Counted from the first letter of the stretch, positions 1-7,487 are shown. The stretch is 8,044 nt of DNA from an uncultured Alistipes sp. (GCA_934754975.1 CAKVKI010000118.1:1-8044), one strand, 5' to 3'. Made by a program: numbers and translations. The notes: generated by a model not told the origin, from the letters alone.

Positions 1-826
1 GACCTGCTGCGACTGCTGCGTTGGCATTGTTGATCGTGCCGATGCCGCCGTTGCCGCTGTGGGTCGCAAAACCGTAAGTTTCGCCATTGATGATGATTTC
101 GAAACTGTCGCTGCTTTGCTTGTCGAACGTATGTGTGTAGATGTCTGCTGCCGACGACGTAAGCTTGATAGGCTCACCGCTGGCCATGAGTATCCATGCA
201 CCTTTCGAAGTGTCGATCATGGTGATGTTCAGGGTAGCTTCGGCCGAATTCTCGGAATCGGGCTGTTTGCCTATCGCATACATCCTGTAGGTATTCGTTT
301 CATCCGTTTTCAGACCGTCCTGTGTGATTTCCAGCACATCGGGGCCGACTTCGGTCCACTGCGGCGCGTCGTTGAATTTGTAGGCGTAGCCGGCTGCGTC
401 TTTGACCGCTTTCCAGGATATGATGGCCACATCCACGCCGTCGCCTTTCCTGAAAGACGGGGCCGGGGTCGGAAGCGTCGGGTCGATGTCGAAATCGACG
501 GTCCGTTCGGCCGAATCGGTCGTGTGTCCCTGATTGCCGACGGCATAGATGCGGAACGTATGCGAACCGCGCGAGAGCCGGGTCAGTTTCAGTGTTGTAG
601 TCGCAGCGTCGATGGTCGTGTATTCGGTGGAATTGTCCAAAGCATAGGCATAGCCTTCCGCTTTTGCGACGGCATCCCATTTGAAAGAGGCTGTCGCCAA
701 CTCGGTTGTAACCGCAAGTTTTTTGGGGCTGACCAGTTCGATGCTCATGAGTTCGTCATCCGACGATTCGCATGAACTGAAGCCGAGCGCCAGAAGCAGG
801 CAGGGGAATAATAATAACTTTTTCAT
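1..826 (-). CDS. Surface lipoprotein with two FN3-like repeats, 3' end outside window (partial)
   Basis: The gene starts at the ATG ending at 826 and runs off the left edge after 275 codons, so its C-terminus is unknown. The N-terminus is a lipoprotein signal: MKK, a leucine-rich core, then FSSC with the lipid cysteine at residue 19. The acidic stretch ESSDDE follows, resembling the acidic surface-export signal known for Bacteroidota lipoproteins. Residues about 30-113 and 118-202 form two similar FN3-like beta domains; they share W-x-A-V, a GYAY core and a late Y-A-x-G motif (FRIYAVGNQG and YRMYAIGKQ). A third region, from about residue 208, has WILMASGEP, an INGETYGF segment and a Gly/Asn-rich stretch. 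I do not recognise its family. The gene begins 24 nt after the phosphoesterase stop, in the same operon. Position and architecture suggest a surface glycan-binding protein of the kind that accompanies SusC/SusD, or an enzyme with FN3 spacers whose catalytic part is cut off. The lipoprotein and repeat calls are firm; the function is inference. Confidence 0.85.
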   Translation of the reverse strand, partial: MKKLLLFPCLLLALGFSSCESSDDELMSIELVSPKKLAVTTELATASFKWDAVAKAEGYAYALDNSTEYTTIDAATTTLKLTRLSRGSHTFRIYAVGNQGHTTDSAERTVDFDIDPTLPTPAPSFRKGDGVDVAIISWKAVKDAAGYAYKFNDAPQWTEVGPDVLEITQDGLKTDETNTYRMYAIGKQPDSENSAEATLNITMIDTSKGAWILMASGEPIKLTSSAADIYTHTFDKQSSDSFEIIINGETYGFATHSGNGGIGTINNANAAVAAG

Positions 827-850
827 ATAGGTTCGGTTCTTAGTCTGTTT

Positions 851-2395
851 TTAATAATCCAGATGATATATGCCGGGATGCGAATCGGGGTCGGTGAAGA
901 CCGTTTGTTCGTATTTGTTGCCGAAGCGATCGACCGCTTCGACTTTTACGTCCGCATCGGCATTCGTCAGCGTGTAGTAGAACATATGATCCGTGGACTT
1001 GTTGTAGCTGCTGCTGTTGTTCAGGATGCCGATATGGTAAGCCACCGTCCATGCGTCCTTGTCCGAATACTGGGTCATCGTGCCGGTCATCGTGCCGTTT
1101 TCATAGACATTGACGGTCCATGCGGGGTCCCAGTTCCAGATGTTCGCAACGATCTGATTGCTGTTTTTCTTCGTGAAATAATACGACGCGTCGCCGCCGC
1201 CGGTGAATTTATCGGAACCGCGATAAAGACGTATCTGGAAGTCCTCGTCGTGCTGTACCGATTTGTAGGTCCACTCCTTCATCGTGGCCCCGTCGATGCG
1301 GTAGATGCCGAAGCCGATGGGCGTGCCTTCGGTGCAGACGGTCGAACGCCACCAGGCGCCGCAGGTCGTGCCGGTGATATGCTCGAAAATCTCCTTGCCG
1401 TTCTTGGTGTGGATGTAGTTGATGTTCGAGTGGGTGTGGGCCGACATGATCGTTGCGTATTTGTACTGCGAGAGCAGCTCCAGAACTTCGTCGTAGTAGG
1501 CGTAATCGCTGTTGCGGAAGGGAATGTGAACGCACAGGATCACCATTTTATCCTTCGGAACATAGCTCAGGTCCTGCTTCAGCCACTCGTATTGCTCGGC
1601 GCTGAAACCGCCGGTATAGCCCGCGCTCTCCTGGCATTCGTGGATAATGTTGTCCATCGATACGATATGCACGTCGCCGCGGTTGAACGAATAGTCCACC
1701 GGACCGAAGAAGCTTTCGTATTTCGCGCGGGCCTCCTTCTCGTTGGCCGTCGGAAATTCGTGGTCGTGGTTGCCGATGGTCGAGAAAACGGGGATTCCCG
1801 TCTGTTCGGGCTGCAGGGCTACCACCATGTTGCTGTAGAGCGCCCATTTGTTGTTCACCAGGTCGCCGAGGTGGATGGCATAGCACGGGATGCCGGCCGA
1901 GTTGGAGTACTCCCGGATGTCCTTGGCCGCTTCGCGCTTGAACCGGACGGCGTGCGCCGCTTCGTTGATCTGGGGGTCGCCGATGCAGATCAGGTCGAAC
2001 CGGGTTTCGGGGGCGTCCAGCGCCGTCAGCGTGAAGTCGTAGCGGGCCGTTCCCGGCTTGAGCTTCGTGAAAAACTTAGGCAGTTTGTAGGTCTTGTGCA
2101 TGTTCACCTTGTAACCCGAAGGCAGGGAGTAGAAAACGAAGCCCGATTCGGCGTTGCGGGTCAGTAAATACCGGCCTTCGGCGTCAGTCTGCGTACAGGT
2201 GAAGCCGTCGCTTACGACAACTCCCGAAATGGGATTGCCGCCTGCGTCGGTGACGTATCCGTAGGTGTCGCCGCCGTCGGGAACTTGCTCCCCGCCGTTT
2301 CCGCCGTTATTTCCATTGCCGTCGCTGTCCGAGCAGGCTGCGAAAACCGCGATCGAGCAGAAGATGAGCAGCAGTCTGTATATCCGTTGTATCAT
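851..2395 (-). CDS. Calcineurin-like metallophosphoesterase lipoprotein (MetallophosN-Metallophos-MetallophosC type)
   Basis: This 514-residue protein is a probable exported phosphomonoesterase or phosphodiesterase using a two-metal centre. The signal peptide MIQRIYRLLL...FAAC gives lipid Cys21, followed by a Gly/Asn/Asp-rich linker (about 22-43). An N-terminal beta domain (about 44-127, carboxypeptidase-regulatory-like) carries GYVTDAGGNPISGVVV. The catalytic domain (about 132-345) holds the metallophosphoesterase motifs in order: GDPQ (139-142), GDLVNN (177-182), GNHDHE (208-213), VHIP (289-292) and AHTH (319-322). Predicted metal ligands are D140, Q142, D178, N209, H290, H320 and H322. Two motifs vary: Q replaces the usual H in D-x-H, and A replaces G in GHxH. 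The C-terminal beta domain (about 346-514) has CGAWW, EGTPIGFGIY and a late DRFG, as in this Bacteroidota family. I start at 2395, not the in-frame ATG at 2440, because 2440 overlaps the SusD gene and buries the signal peptide. It lies 19 nt after SusD. The family is confident; the substrate is unknown, possibly a phosphorylated glycan. Confidence 0.92.
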   Translation of the reverse strand: MIQRIYRLLLIFCSIAVFAACSDSDGNGNNGGNGGEQVPDGGDTYGYVTDAGGNPISGVVVSDGFTCTQTDAEGRYLLTRNAESGFVFYSLPSGYKVNMHKTYKLPKFFTKLKPGTARYDFTLTALDAPETRFDLICIGDPQINEAAHAVRFKREAAKDIREYSNSAGIPCYAIHLGDLVNNKWALYSNMVVALQPEQTGIPVFSTIGNHDHEFPTANEKEARAKYESFFGPVDYSFNRGDVHIVSMDNIIHECQESAGYTGGFSAEQYEWLKQDLSYVPKDKMVILCVHIPFRNSDYAYYDEVLELLSQYKYATIMSAHTHSNINYIHTKNGKEIFEHITGTTCGAWWRSTVCTEGTPIGFGIYRIDGATMKEWTYKSVQHDEDFQIRLYRGSDKFTGGGDASYYFTKKNSNQIVANIWNWDPAWTVNVYENGTMTGTMTQYSDKDAWTVAYHIGILNNSSSYNKSTDHMFYYTLTNADADVKVEAVDRFGNKYEQTVFTDPDSHPGIYHLDY

Positions 2396-2414
2396 GGTGT
2401 GTTTGTTTTTATTG

Positions 2415-4226
2415 TTATTCCTCGATTGAATGACCGGCATAACCGGGGTTCTGGGTTATCAGCGGATTGGCGATGCGCTCGTCCTCCGGAATGGGCCACA
2501 AGGCGTCTTTCATCGGATCGTAGGACATCGTGATGAATCTGCGCAGGTTCATATCCTTGCCGTCGAACGTCTGGCCGTTGTAGGTTACGTGCCAGTCGGA
2601 GTCGATCGTCGGTACGGCGTTCGATACCGAACCGTCGAGAGCCGGGGCGTACAGCGTTCCCGAGATAACCGATTCGGCCATATCCCAGCGGCGGATGTCG
2701 AACCAGCGGAAACCTTCGTTGCAGAGTTCGACCATGCGTTCGTAGCGCAGTGCAGAACGCAGGCCGTCGCGGCTGAGGTTTTCCTTGAGACCGGGCATGT
2801 GGGCGCGGCTGCGGATCTTTTCGATATCGGCTTTGGCGACGCTGAGGTCGCCTCCGTTCCATTCGATGTTGGCTTCGGCGCGGATCAGGTAAAGCTCGGC
2901 CAGGCGCATCAGCGGGTAGCTCAGCACGCACACCGAACTGGTGCCGAATGCGTTGTTGTATTTGTATTCCTGAATGTCGAGGTATTTGCGCCACAGGTAG
3001 CCGCACGGACCTTTCGAGCCGTTGGCTCCGTATTCCGATTTACTGCCGTAAGCCTCCGAGTTTGCGACGTCTGCACCTTCCTCCTTGTCATTGTAATTTT
3101 TAATGGTCTGAACGGAGGGGTTAGTTTCGAACTGCATGCCCAGTACTCGGGAACCCGGACGTACGCAGAAGAGATCGAGACGCGGGTCGCGGTTCTTCCA
3201 CGGATTTTTGTAATCGAACAGGGGCGATTCCACGATCGACTTGCCGTCCGTGCATTGGATGGCGTCGAGGAAGGCCTGCGTCGGGCTGAAGTAGGAGCAG
3301 CCGCCTGCGATACGCGGAGCCGCATAATAGCCGGCATTATGCTGGTTGCTGGAGATCGCCGTATTGAACTGCAGCGCCCAAATCCATTCGTCGCTGTTCT
3401 TGTGACCGTTGATGCCGAACAGGTTGGTGGGGGTGGGTTCGCCCTTCGTGTAGTCTTCGCCGCAGTAACGGGTGTCGTATGCCTCAAGGGAGTATCCGCC
3501 CTCCTCGGCCAGTTTCAGCGCTTTGTCGGCATAATAGGCCGCCTCTTCGTAATACTTCCAGTTGAGACAGATGCGGGCTTTGAGCCCATAGGCGCCTACG
3601 CGTCCCAGACGTGCAGATCCGTAGCTGTTTTTGTTGTGGCGGATCGGCAGAAAATCGAGCATTTCGTCCGCAAGATCCTCGTTGAGAATACGTGAAATCA
3701 CCTCTTCCTTTGGCGTGCGCGTGTAGGTGTCGCCTAATTTCAGGGTGTGGTCGATGTAGGGAATGTCGCCGTAAAGCTGGCAACCCCAGTCATACAGATA
3801 AGAACGGACGAGCAGCAGTTCTGCTTTATACATATTGTACTCCTGCTCGCTCATCAGCTCGCGGATGTTGTCGATGCCGTCCAATACGAGATTGGCGCGG
3901 GCTGCCGTTTTGTAGATTTGGGTGTAGACTTTGGTTACCCATGCGTTCGAAGGCGGGAGTTTCGACTGCTGTTGGTAGTTGTAGTTGGCGGCGTTGATAC
4001 GCGATGCGCCGATGTCGGACGCATTGTCCTGGATGCCGGGGAACGGCGTCGAGGATGCGTCGATCAGGGTAAGTCCCTTGTAGGTTGCGAAGACGCCCGC
4101 TTCCACCTCCGATTTCGTAGCCGGGAACGTGGATGCATTCGGACCGTTGAGATATGCTTTGTCGAGCGAGCAGCCCGTGATAAAGAGAGTGCCGAGCGCT
4201 ATACCGGTGATTATTTTGTTTTTCAT
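2415..4226 (-). CDS. SusD/RagB family outer-membrane glycan-binding lipoprotein
   Basis: This 603-residue lipoprotein is the surface partner of the upstream SusC-like transporter. In this family SusD forms a hinged lid over the SusC barrel and hands ligand to it. The signal peptide ends at ITGC, giving lipid Cys19, followed by SLDKAY. The mature protein shows the family's alpha-helical TPR-like scaffold: the first helix region ATYKGL (47-52), YTQIYKTAARANLVLDGID (101-119) and ELLLVRSYLYDW (136-147), then RLGRVGAYGLKARICL (206-221). The C-terminal half has the conserved RLAELYLIRAEANIEW (441-456), the signature RYERMVELCNEGFRWFDIRRW (about 494-514) and the typical end ALWPIP...NPLITQNPGY. Its length is slightly above the common 500-600 range. 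The start lies 12 nt after the SusC stop, consistent with coupled expression. It is intact, with no frameshift. Aromatic residues that could stack on sugars are abundant, but the ligand cannot be deduced from sequence alone. The family is certain; orthology to the starch SusD is not claimed. Confidence 0.97.
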   Translation of the reverse strand: MKNKIITGIALGTLFITGCSLDKAYLNGPNASTFPATKSEVEAGVFATYKGLTLIDASSTPFPGIQDNASDIGASRINAANYNYQQQSKLPPSNAWVTKVYTQIYKTAARANLVLDGIDNIRELMSEQEYNMYKAELLLVRSYLYDWGCQLYGDIPYIDHTLKLGDTYTRTPKEEVISRILNEDLADEMLDFLPIRHNKNSYGSARLGRVGAYGLKARICLNWKYYEEAAYYADKALKLAEEGGYSLEAYDTRYCGEDYTKGEPTPTNLFGINGHKNSDEWIWALQFNTAISSNQHNAGYYAAPRIAGGCSYFSPTQAFLDAIQCTDGKSIVESPLFDYKNPWKNRDPRLDLFCVRPGSRVLGMQFETNPSVQTIKNYNDKEEGADVANSEAYGSKSEYGANGSKGPCGYLWRKYLDIQEYKYNNAFGTSSVCVLSYPLMRLAELYLIRAEANIEWNGGDLSVAKADIEKIRSRAHMPGLKENLSRDGLRSALRYERMVELCNEGFRWFDIRRWDMAESVISGTLYAPALDGSVSNAVPTIDSDWHVTYNGQTFDGKDMNLRRFITMSYDPMKDALWPIPEDERIANPLITQNPGYAGHSIEE

Positions 4227-4238
4227 GGTTGTAATGCG

Positions 4239-7200
4239 TTAAAATTTGAGTTCGAGTCCGACCGTAACGATCTTTACCTGCGGATAGTTGTTCGCCGAGC
4301 CGAGTTTCACGACGTCGAAGTCGCCGCTCGAATCGCCTCCGTAACCTACTTCGGGGTCGTAACCGTCCCAGAAATTGGTGACTGTGAAGAGGTTCTGCGC
4401 ATTGACGTAAAGATAGGCCGAATTGAGACCGATCCGGTGCATCCACGACTTGGGCAGCTCGTATCCCAGCTGGATATTCTTCAGACGGAGGTAGGCGGCG
4501 CTTTTCATCCAGAACGACGAGTCGTACCAGTTGTTTTTATTCGCACTCGTCAGGCGCGGAGTCTTGCCGTTGGGATTCTCTGCGCTCGCCCAATCGAGAT
4601 GCTCCTTGCGGAACGTACCGCCCTGGTTGCTGGGCATTACATAATAGGAGTTCAGGTAACCGTCCGTTTTGCCGACGCCCTGGAACAGCAGGCCCAGCCG
4701 CAGGCCTTTCCAGCCGAAGTTCAGGTTCAGGCTGTAGGTGTAGCGGGGAATCGTGCTGCCGACGATGTCTTTGTCGTTCTCGTCGATCGAGTTGCTGCCG
4801 TCGATGTCGGCATAGCGGATGTCGCCGATCTGGACGGTTTCCTTGAACTGCGGGCAGTTGGCGTTGACCCAGTCGGCCTCCTCCTGCGTGCGGATGATGC
4901 CGAGACTCTTCAGCGCATAGATGCTGCCGATGGAATAACCCTCCTGATTGCGCAGTACACCGCTGGTCGAGGTCTTGCCGCGCATGTCGAGGATTTCGTT
5001 CTTGACGTCGGACAGGTTGGCCTGTACGCCGAATGAAAAGTCGCGCCACTGGTTGTTGTAACCTACGCTTACCTCCCAGCCGGTATTGCGGACCTTACCC
5101 GCATTCTGATAGGGAGCGTTGAGACCGATGCCGAGGGGCATGTCGAGTTTCATCAGAATGTCCTTGGTCTCCTTGCGGTACCAGTCGGCCGTGATGTTGA
5201 GCTTGTTGAAAAGCGAAAAATCCACGCCGACGTCGAGCATCGTGGTGGTTTCCCATTTAATGTCGGGATTGGCCAGCGTGTTGAGGGTGACGAGCGAGTA
5301 GATATTGTCGTTCATCGAGATTTGTCCCATCGCGAGGTTCTGCGTGGTGGGATAGTAGCTGGCTGCGTCGCCGCCGGCAAGGTTCTGGTTGCCGAGCGTA
5401 CCGTACGATGCGCGGAGTTTCAATCCGTCGATTATGTGTTTGACATCCTGCATGAACGGTTCCTCGGAGATGCGCCATGCACCCGATACCGAGGGGAAGT
5501 AACCCCAGCGGTTCGATTTGTTGAAGCGCGACGATCCGTCGATACGCAGGTTGGCCTCCAGCAGGTAGCGCTCTTTGTAGTTGTAGTTCAGGCGGCCGAA
5601 GTAGGACTGTATGGCCCACTCGTAACGGCGGCCGGAGTTGTCCATGTTGTCGATCTCGCCCACGTCGATCTGGTCGTAATTGTAATTGAAGACTTGACGG
5701 TAGGCCATCAGGTATTTATAGTCGTATGTATTGCGTTCCGCACCGAGAATCAGCTTCAGATCGTGGCCGCTGAAGTTATGCTTGAGTGTAGCCAGAAAGT
5801 TGTAGTTGCCGTAGAATGCGCGGGATCCCGATTCGGTGAGGGTTGCATAAGAGGCCGAGGTCAGCGTGGAGGTGCCTTTGTAGTCCTGATAGGTGGTGAC
5901 GGGTTTTTTCCAGTTGTGGCGGTTGGTGGTTGCGTAGCGCGGCGCCAGCATGCCCTGAAAAGAAAGCCATTTTGCAGGCTCGTAGGTCAGCGTGATGGCT
6001 CCCGACAGCCGTATGGTATTGGTGTTGTTGCTGCCGCCGTAAAGCATCAGGGCTACGGGGTTCATGCCCTGCATTCCCAGACCGTTGTAAAGACCGGTCG
6101 AAAATTGGTTGGGAATGTCGGCCGGGCGGGTGTTCATGTAGTTGAAGATCGTACTCTGATAAGGCGAGGCCTTGCGGTCGTCGTTCGAGAACGAAAGGTC
6201 GAGTTTCATCGACAGTTTGTCGTTGAACTTGACGTCGGCGTTGTTGCGGAACGTGTAACGCTGGAAGTTCGCATTTTTGATGATGCCTTCCTGATCCACG
6301 TATCCCAGCGTGGTGAGCATGCGTACGCGCTCGCTGCCTACGCTGAGCGAGACATTGTGGCTGTGGGTGAAGCCCGAGCCGGTCAGCACGGCGTCCTGCC
6401 AGTCCGTATTGGGATAAAGATCCGGGTCCTTGCCCCAGTTTTTGCGGTATAGCGCCATATCCTCGTCGTTGTAATCGGGAATGGGAGTGCTGCCCGGCTT
6501 TTCGCCGTTGAGGTCCACGCCGTCGTTGAGGTACATGGCGCGTGTCAGCTCGCGGAATTCGAGCGCATTGACCATGTCGGGCAGGTCGGTCGGCGACTGC
6601 CAGCCCACATAGCCTTTGTAGGTGATGGAGAACCGCTCCTTCGAACCGCGTTTGGTGGTTACCAGGATCACGCCGTTGGCTGCGCGCGAACCGTAGATGG
6701 AGGAGGACGCGGCGTCCTTGAGGATGGAGATGGATTCGATCAGGTTGGGATCGACGCTGTCCAGACTGCCTTCGATGCCGTCGATAAGCACCAGCGGCGA
6801 GGTCGAGCTGCCGCCGAAGGAGTTGATGCCGCGGATGCGGATCGCGCCGCCGTCATCGCCCGGGGCGCCCGACTGCGTGGTAACGGTGACGCCCGGAGCC
6901 ATGCCCTGCAGGGCGGCTGAGGCCGAGACGATCGGGCGTTTGTCGAACGCTTTCGAGTCGATGGTGGCCACCGATCCCGTCACGTTTACCTTCTTCTGGG
7001 TGCCGTAGCCCACGACGATGACTTCGTCGATCTGTGCATTGTCGTTTTCGAGCTGGATGTCGTAATCGGTCTTGGCGGTTACTTCGACCGATGTCTCCTT
7101 GTAACCGATGTAGGAGACCGAGAGCTTTTGGCCGGGAGTCGCCGCGATGGCGAACTTACCGTTGGCATCGGTCGTGGTTCCCCCCCCCGGCTGGGTGCCT

Positions 7201-7352
7201 GTAATGACGATCACGGTAGCTCCCACGAGGGGCATGCCCTCCGCGTCGGTGACTGTTCCGCGGACTGTCGTCTGGGCGTACACGGCCACACTCAGGCAGC
7301 ATGCGATGACTGCCGCCAGTAGTTTTGTTAAGGTGCGTAGCTGTTTTTTCAT
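4239..7352 (-). CDS. SusC/RagA family TonB-dependent outer-membrane transporter
   Basis: This 1037-residue outer-membrane beta-barrel imports large ligands, usually oligosaccharides, using TonB energy together with the downstream SusD. The order is: signal peptide MKKQLRTLTKLL...AVYA with cleavage probable after A26; a carboxypeptidase-regulatory-like beta domain (about 29-101) with RGTVTDAEGMPLVGATV; the segment IDEVIVVGYGTQKK (108-121), which includes the likely TonB-box region; a plug domain (about 122-235); and the barrel to the C-terminus. The SusC signature is LVLIDGIEGSLDSVDPNLIE (187-206) followed by ILKDAASSSIYGSRAANGVI. The late QNLFTVTNFWDGYDPEVG and the terminal aromatic ELKF are also typical. 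The start is the ATG ending at 7352. The longer in-frame start at 7406 adds MVFYHMTKDL..., which would put the signal peptide inside, so it is rejected. Residues 55-58 are encoded across a run of nine G. It is the first gene of the operon. The substrate is not determinable. The family is certain. Confidence 0.98.
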   Translation of the reverse strand: MKKQLRTLTKLLAAVIACCLSVAVYAQTTVRGTVTDAEGMPLVGATVIVITGTQPGGGTTTDANGKFAIAATPGQKLSVSYIGYKETSVEVTAKTDYDIQLENDNAQIDEVIVVGYGTQKKVNVTGSVATIDSKAFDKRPIVSASAALQGMAPGVTVTTQSGAPGDDGGAIRIRGINSFGGSSTSPLVLIDGIEGSLDSVDPNLIESISILKDAASSSIYGSRAANGVILVTTKRGSKERFSITYKGYVGWQSPTDLPDMVNALEFRELTRAMYLNDGVDLNGEKPGSTPIPDYNDEDMALYRKNWGKDPDLYPNTDWQDAVLTGSGFTHSHNVSLSVGSERVRMLTTLGYVDQEGIIKNANFQRYTFRNNADVKFNDKLSMKLDLSFSNDDRKASPYQSTIFNYMNTRPADIPNQFSTGLYNGLGMQGMNPVALMLYGGSNNTNTIRLSGAITLTYEPAKWLSFQGMLAPRYATTNRHNWKKPVTTYQDYKGTSTLTSASYATLTESGSRAFYGNYNFLATLKHNFSGHDLKLILGAERNTYDYKYLMAYRQVFNYNYDQIDVGEIDNMDNSGRRYEWAIQSYFGRLNYNYKERYLLEANLRIDGSSRFNKSNRWGYFPSVSGAWRISEEPFMQDVKHIIDGLKLRASYGTLGNQNLAGGDAASYYPTTQNLAMGQISMNDNIYSLVTLNTLANPDIKWETTTMLDVGVDFSLFNKLNITADWYRKETKDILMKLDMPLGIGLNAPYQNAGKVRNTGWEVSVGYNNQWRDFSFGVQANLSDVKNEILDMRGKTSTSGVLRNQEGYSIGSIYALKSLGIIRTQEEADWVNANCPQFKETVQIGDIRYADIDGSNSIDENDKDIVGSTIPRYTYSLNLNFGWKGLRLGLLFQGVGKTDGYLNSYYVMPSNQGGTFRKEHLDWASAENPNGKTPRLTSANKNNWYDSSFWMKSAAYLRLKNIQLGYELPKSWMHRIGLNSAYLYVNAQNLFTVTNFWDGYDPEVGYGGDSSGDFDVVKLGSANNYPQVKIVTVGLELKF
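7180..7188 (-). repeat. G9 homopolymer (coding strand) inside SusC
   Basis: Nine consecutive C on the plus strand are nine G in the SusC reading direction, covering the last base of codon 55 and most of codons 56-58 (Pro-Gly-Gly-Gly). The tract is in frame in this sequence. Losing one G brings a stop after about residue 90, and gaining one brings a stop after residue 65. Both come before the plug and barrel, so tract length would act as an on/off switch for the transporter. Homopolymeric G tracts of this size are known phase-variation sites in other bacteria; whether this one varies is not shown. The same tract is also a typical place for a sequencing or assembly error. Confidence 0.95.
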
Positions 7353-7356
7353 AGTT

Positions 7357-7374
7357 GGTAAAATTAGTAAAATT
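7357..7374 (-). repeat. Tandem 9-nt AATTTTAC[T/C] repeat just before SusC start
   Basis: On the coding strand, two 9-nt copies differing only at the last base (AATTTTACT, AATTTTACC) lie in tandem, ending four bases before the SusC ATG. There is no purine-rich Shine-Dalgarno motif here. Bacteroidota starts often have AT-rich unstructured leaders instead, and this repeat probably contributes to such an open initiation region. It also helps place the start at 7352 rather than at 7406. Confidence 0.5.
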
Positions 7375-7408
7375 TTAAGGTCTTTGGTCATGTGATAAAA
7401 CACCACAA

Positions 7409-7435
7409 GGCAGACGCGGGTCAGTGCGCCTGTCC
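7409..7435 (-). promoter_or_regulatory. Leader hairpin close to SusC start
   Basis: On the coding strand CAGGCGC (7432-7426) can pair with GCGTCTG (7417-7411) across an 8-nt loop. This gives seven pairs including one G-U, and GG/CC extends the stem beyond a one-base bulge. It is not followed immediately by a U-run, so it does not look like an intrinsic terminator. It lies about 57 nt before the SusC ATG, within the probable 5' UTR, and could affect mRNA stability or translation. The pairing is seen in the sequence; the role is inference. Confidence 0.4.
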
Positions 7436-7440
7436 GTCGG

Positions 7441-7464
7441 AAAAATTCGGGTTATTCGCCCGAA
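7441..7464 (-). terminator. Terminator-like hairpin in the SusC leader (possible attenuator)
   Basis: Reading toward SusC, TTCGGG (7464-7459), a seven-base loop CGAATAA and CCCGAA (7451-7446) form a perfect six-pair stem, followed at once by TTTTT (7445-7441). That is the shape of a short intrinsic terminator. It lies about 90 nt before the SusC ATG with no convincing minus-strand gene upstream in the window to terminate, which makes attenuation of SusC a reasonable idea. A weaker competing stem, GCCC (7469-7466) with GGGC (7461-7458), uses part of the same bases. The stem is short, so termination may be inefficient. Confidence 0.4.
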
Positions 7465-7487
7465 GGGGCCGGAAATTCAGGTTTCAT
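7452..7487 (-). CDS. Possible 11-residue leader peptide MKPEFPAPSGE
   Basis: A short ORF starts at the ATG ending at 7487 and stops at TAA (7454-7452). That stop lies in the loop of the terminator-like hairpin, so a ribosome reaching the stop would cover the hairpin's 5' arm. This geometry resembles leader-peptide attenuators. The peptide has three prolines in eight residues but no run of one amino acid that would name an inducing signal. No ribosome binding site can be recognised. Short ORFs arise by chance, so this is speculative. Confidence 0.18.
   Translation of the reverse strand: MKPEFPAPSGE

Larger units (their letters stand above)
1..7352 (-). other. Probable single PUL operon: SusC - SusD - phosphoesterase - FN3 lipoprotein
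   Basis: Four genes run in the same direction with intergenic gaps of 12 nt (4227-4238), 19 nt (2396-2414) and 24 nt (827-850). None of the gaps can hold a terminator or a full promoter, so co-transcription from upstream of SusC is the simplest reading. The gene order SusC, SusD, then accessory lipoproteins is the standard PUL core order. The operon continues past base 1. No HTCS, SusR-like or ECF-sigma/anti-sigma regulator lies in the window, so the regulatory type is unknown. Confidence 0.85.

Noticed and set aside
2396..2440. Phosphoesterase start at 2440, overlapping the SusD 3' end
   Set aside because: The added residues MPVIQSRNNNKNKHT are polar and precede the lipoprotein signal peptide, which must be N-terminal; the ATG at 2395 is preferred.
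863..6452. Long plus-strand ORFs opposite the genes (863-2167, 2430-3695, 3747-5036, 5322-6452)
   Set aside because: They mirror the minus-strand genes and arise from strong GC bias at codon positions; their translations are arginine/valine-rich without domains or start signals, whereas the minus strand encodes clear families.
7353..7406. Extended SusC start at 7406 adding 18 residues
   Set aside because: It would place the clear signal peptide (MKKQLRTLTKLL) internally and overlap the probable untranslated leader; the ATG at 7352 gives a normal N-terminus.
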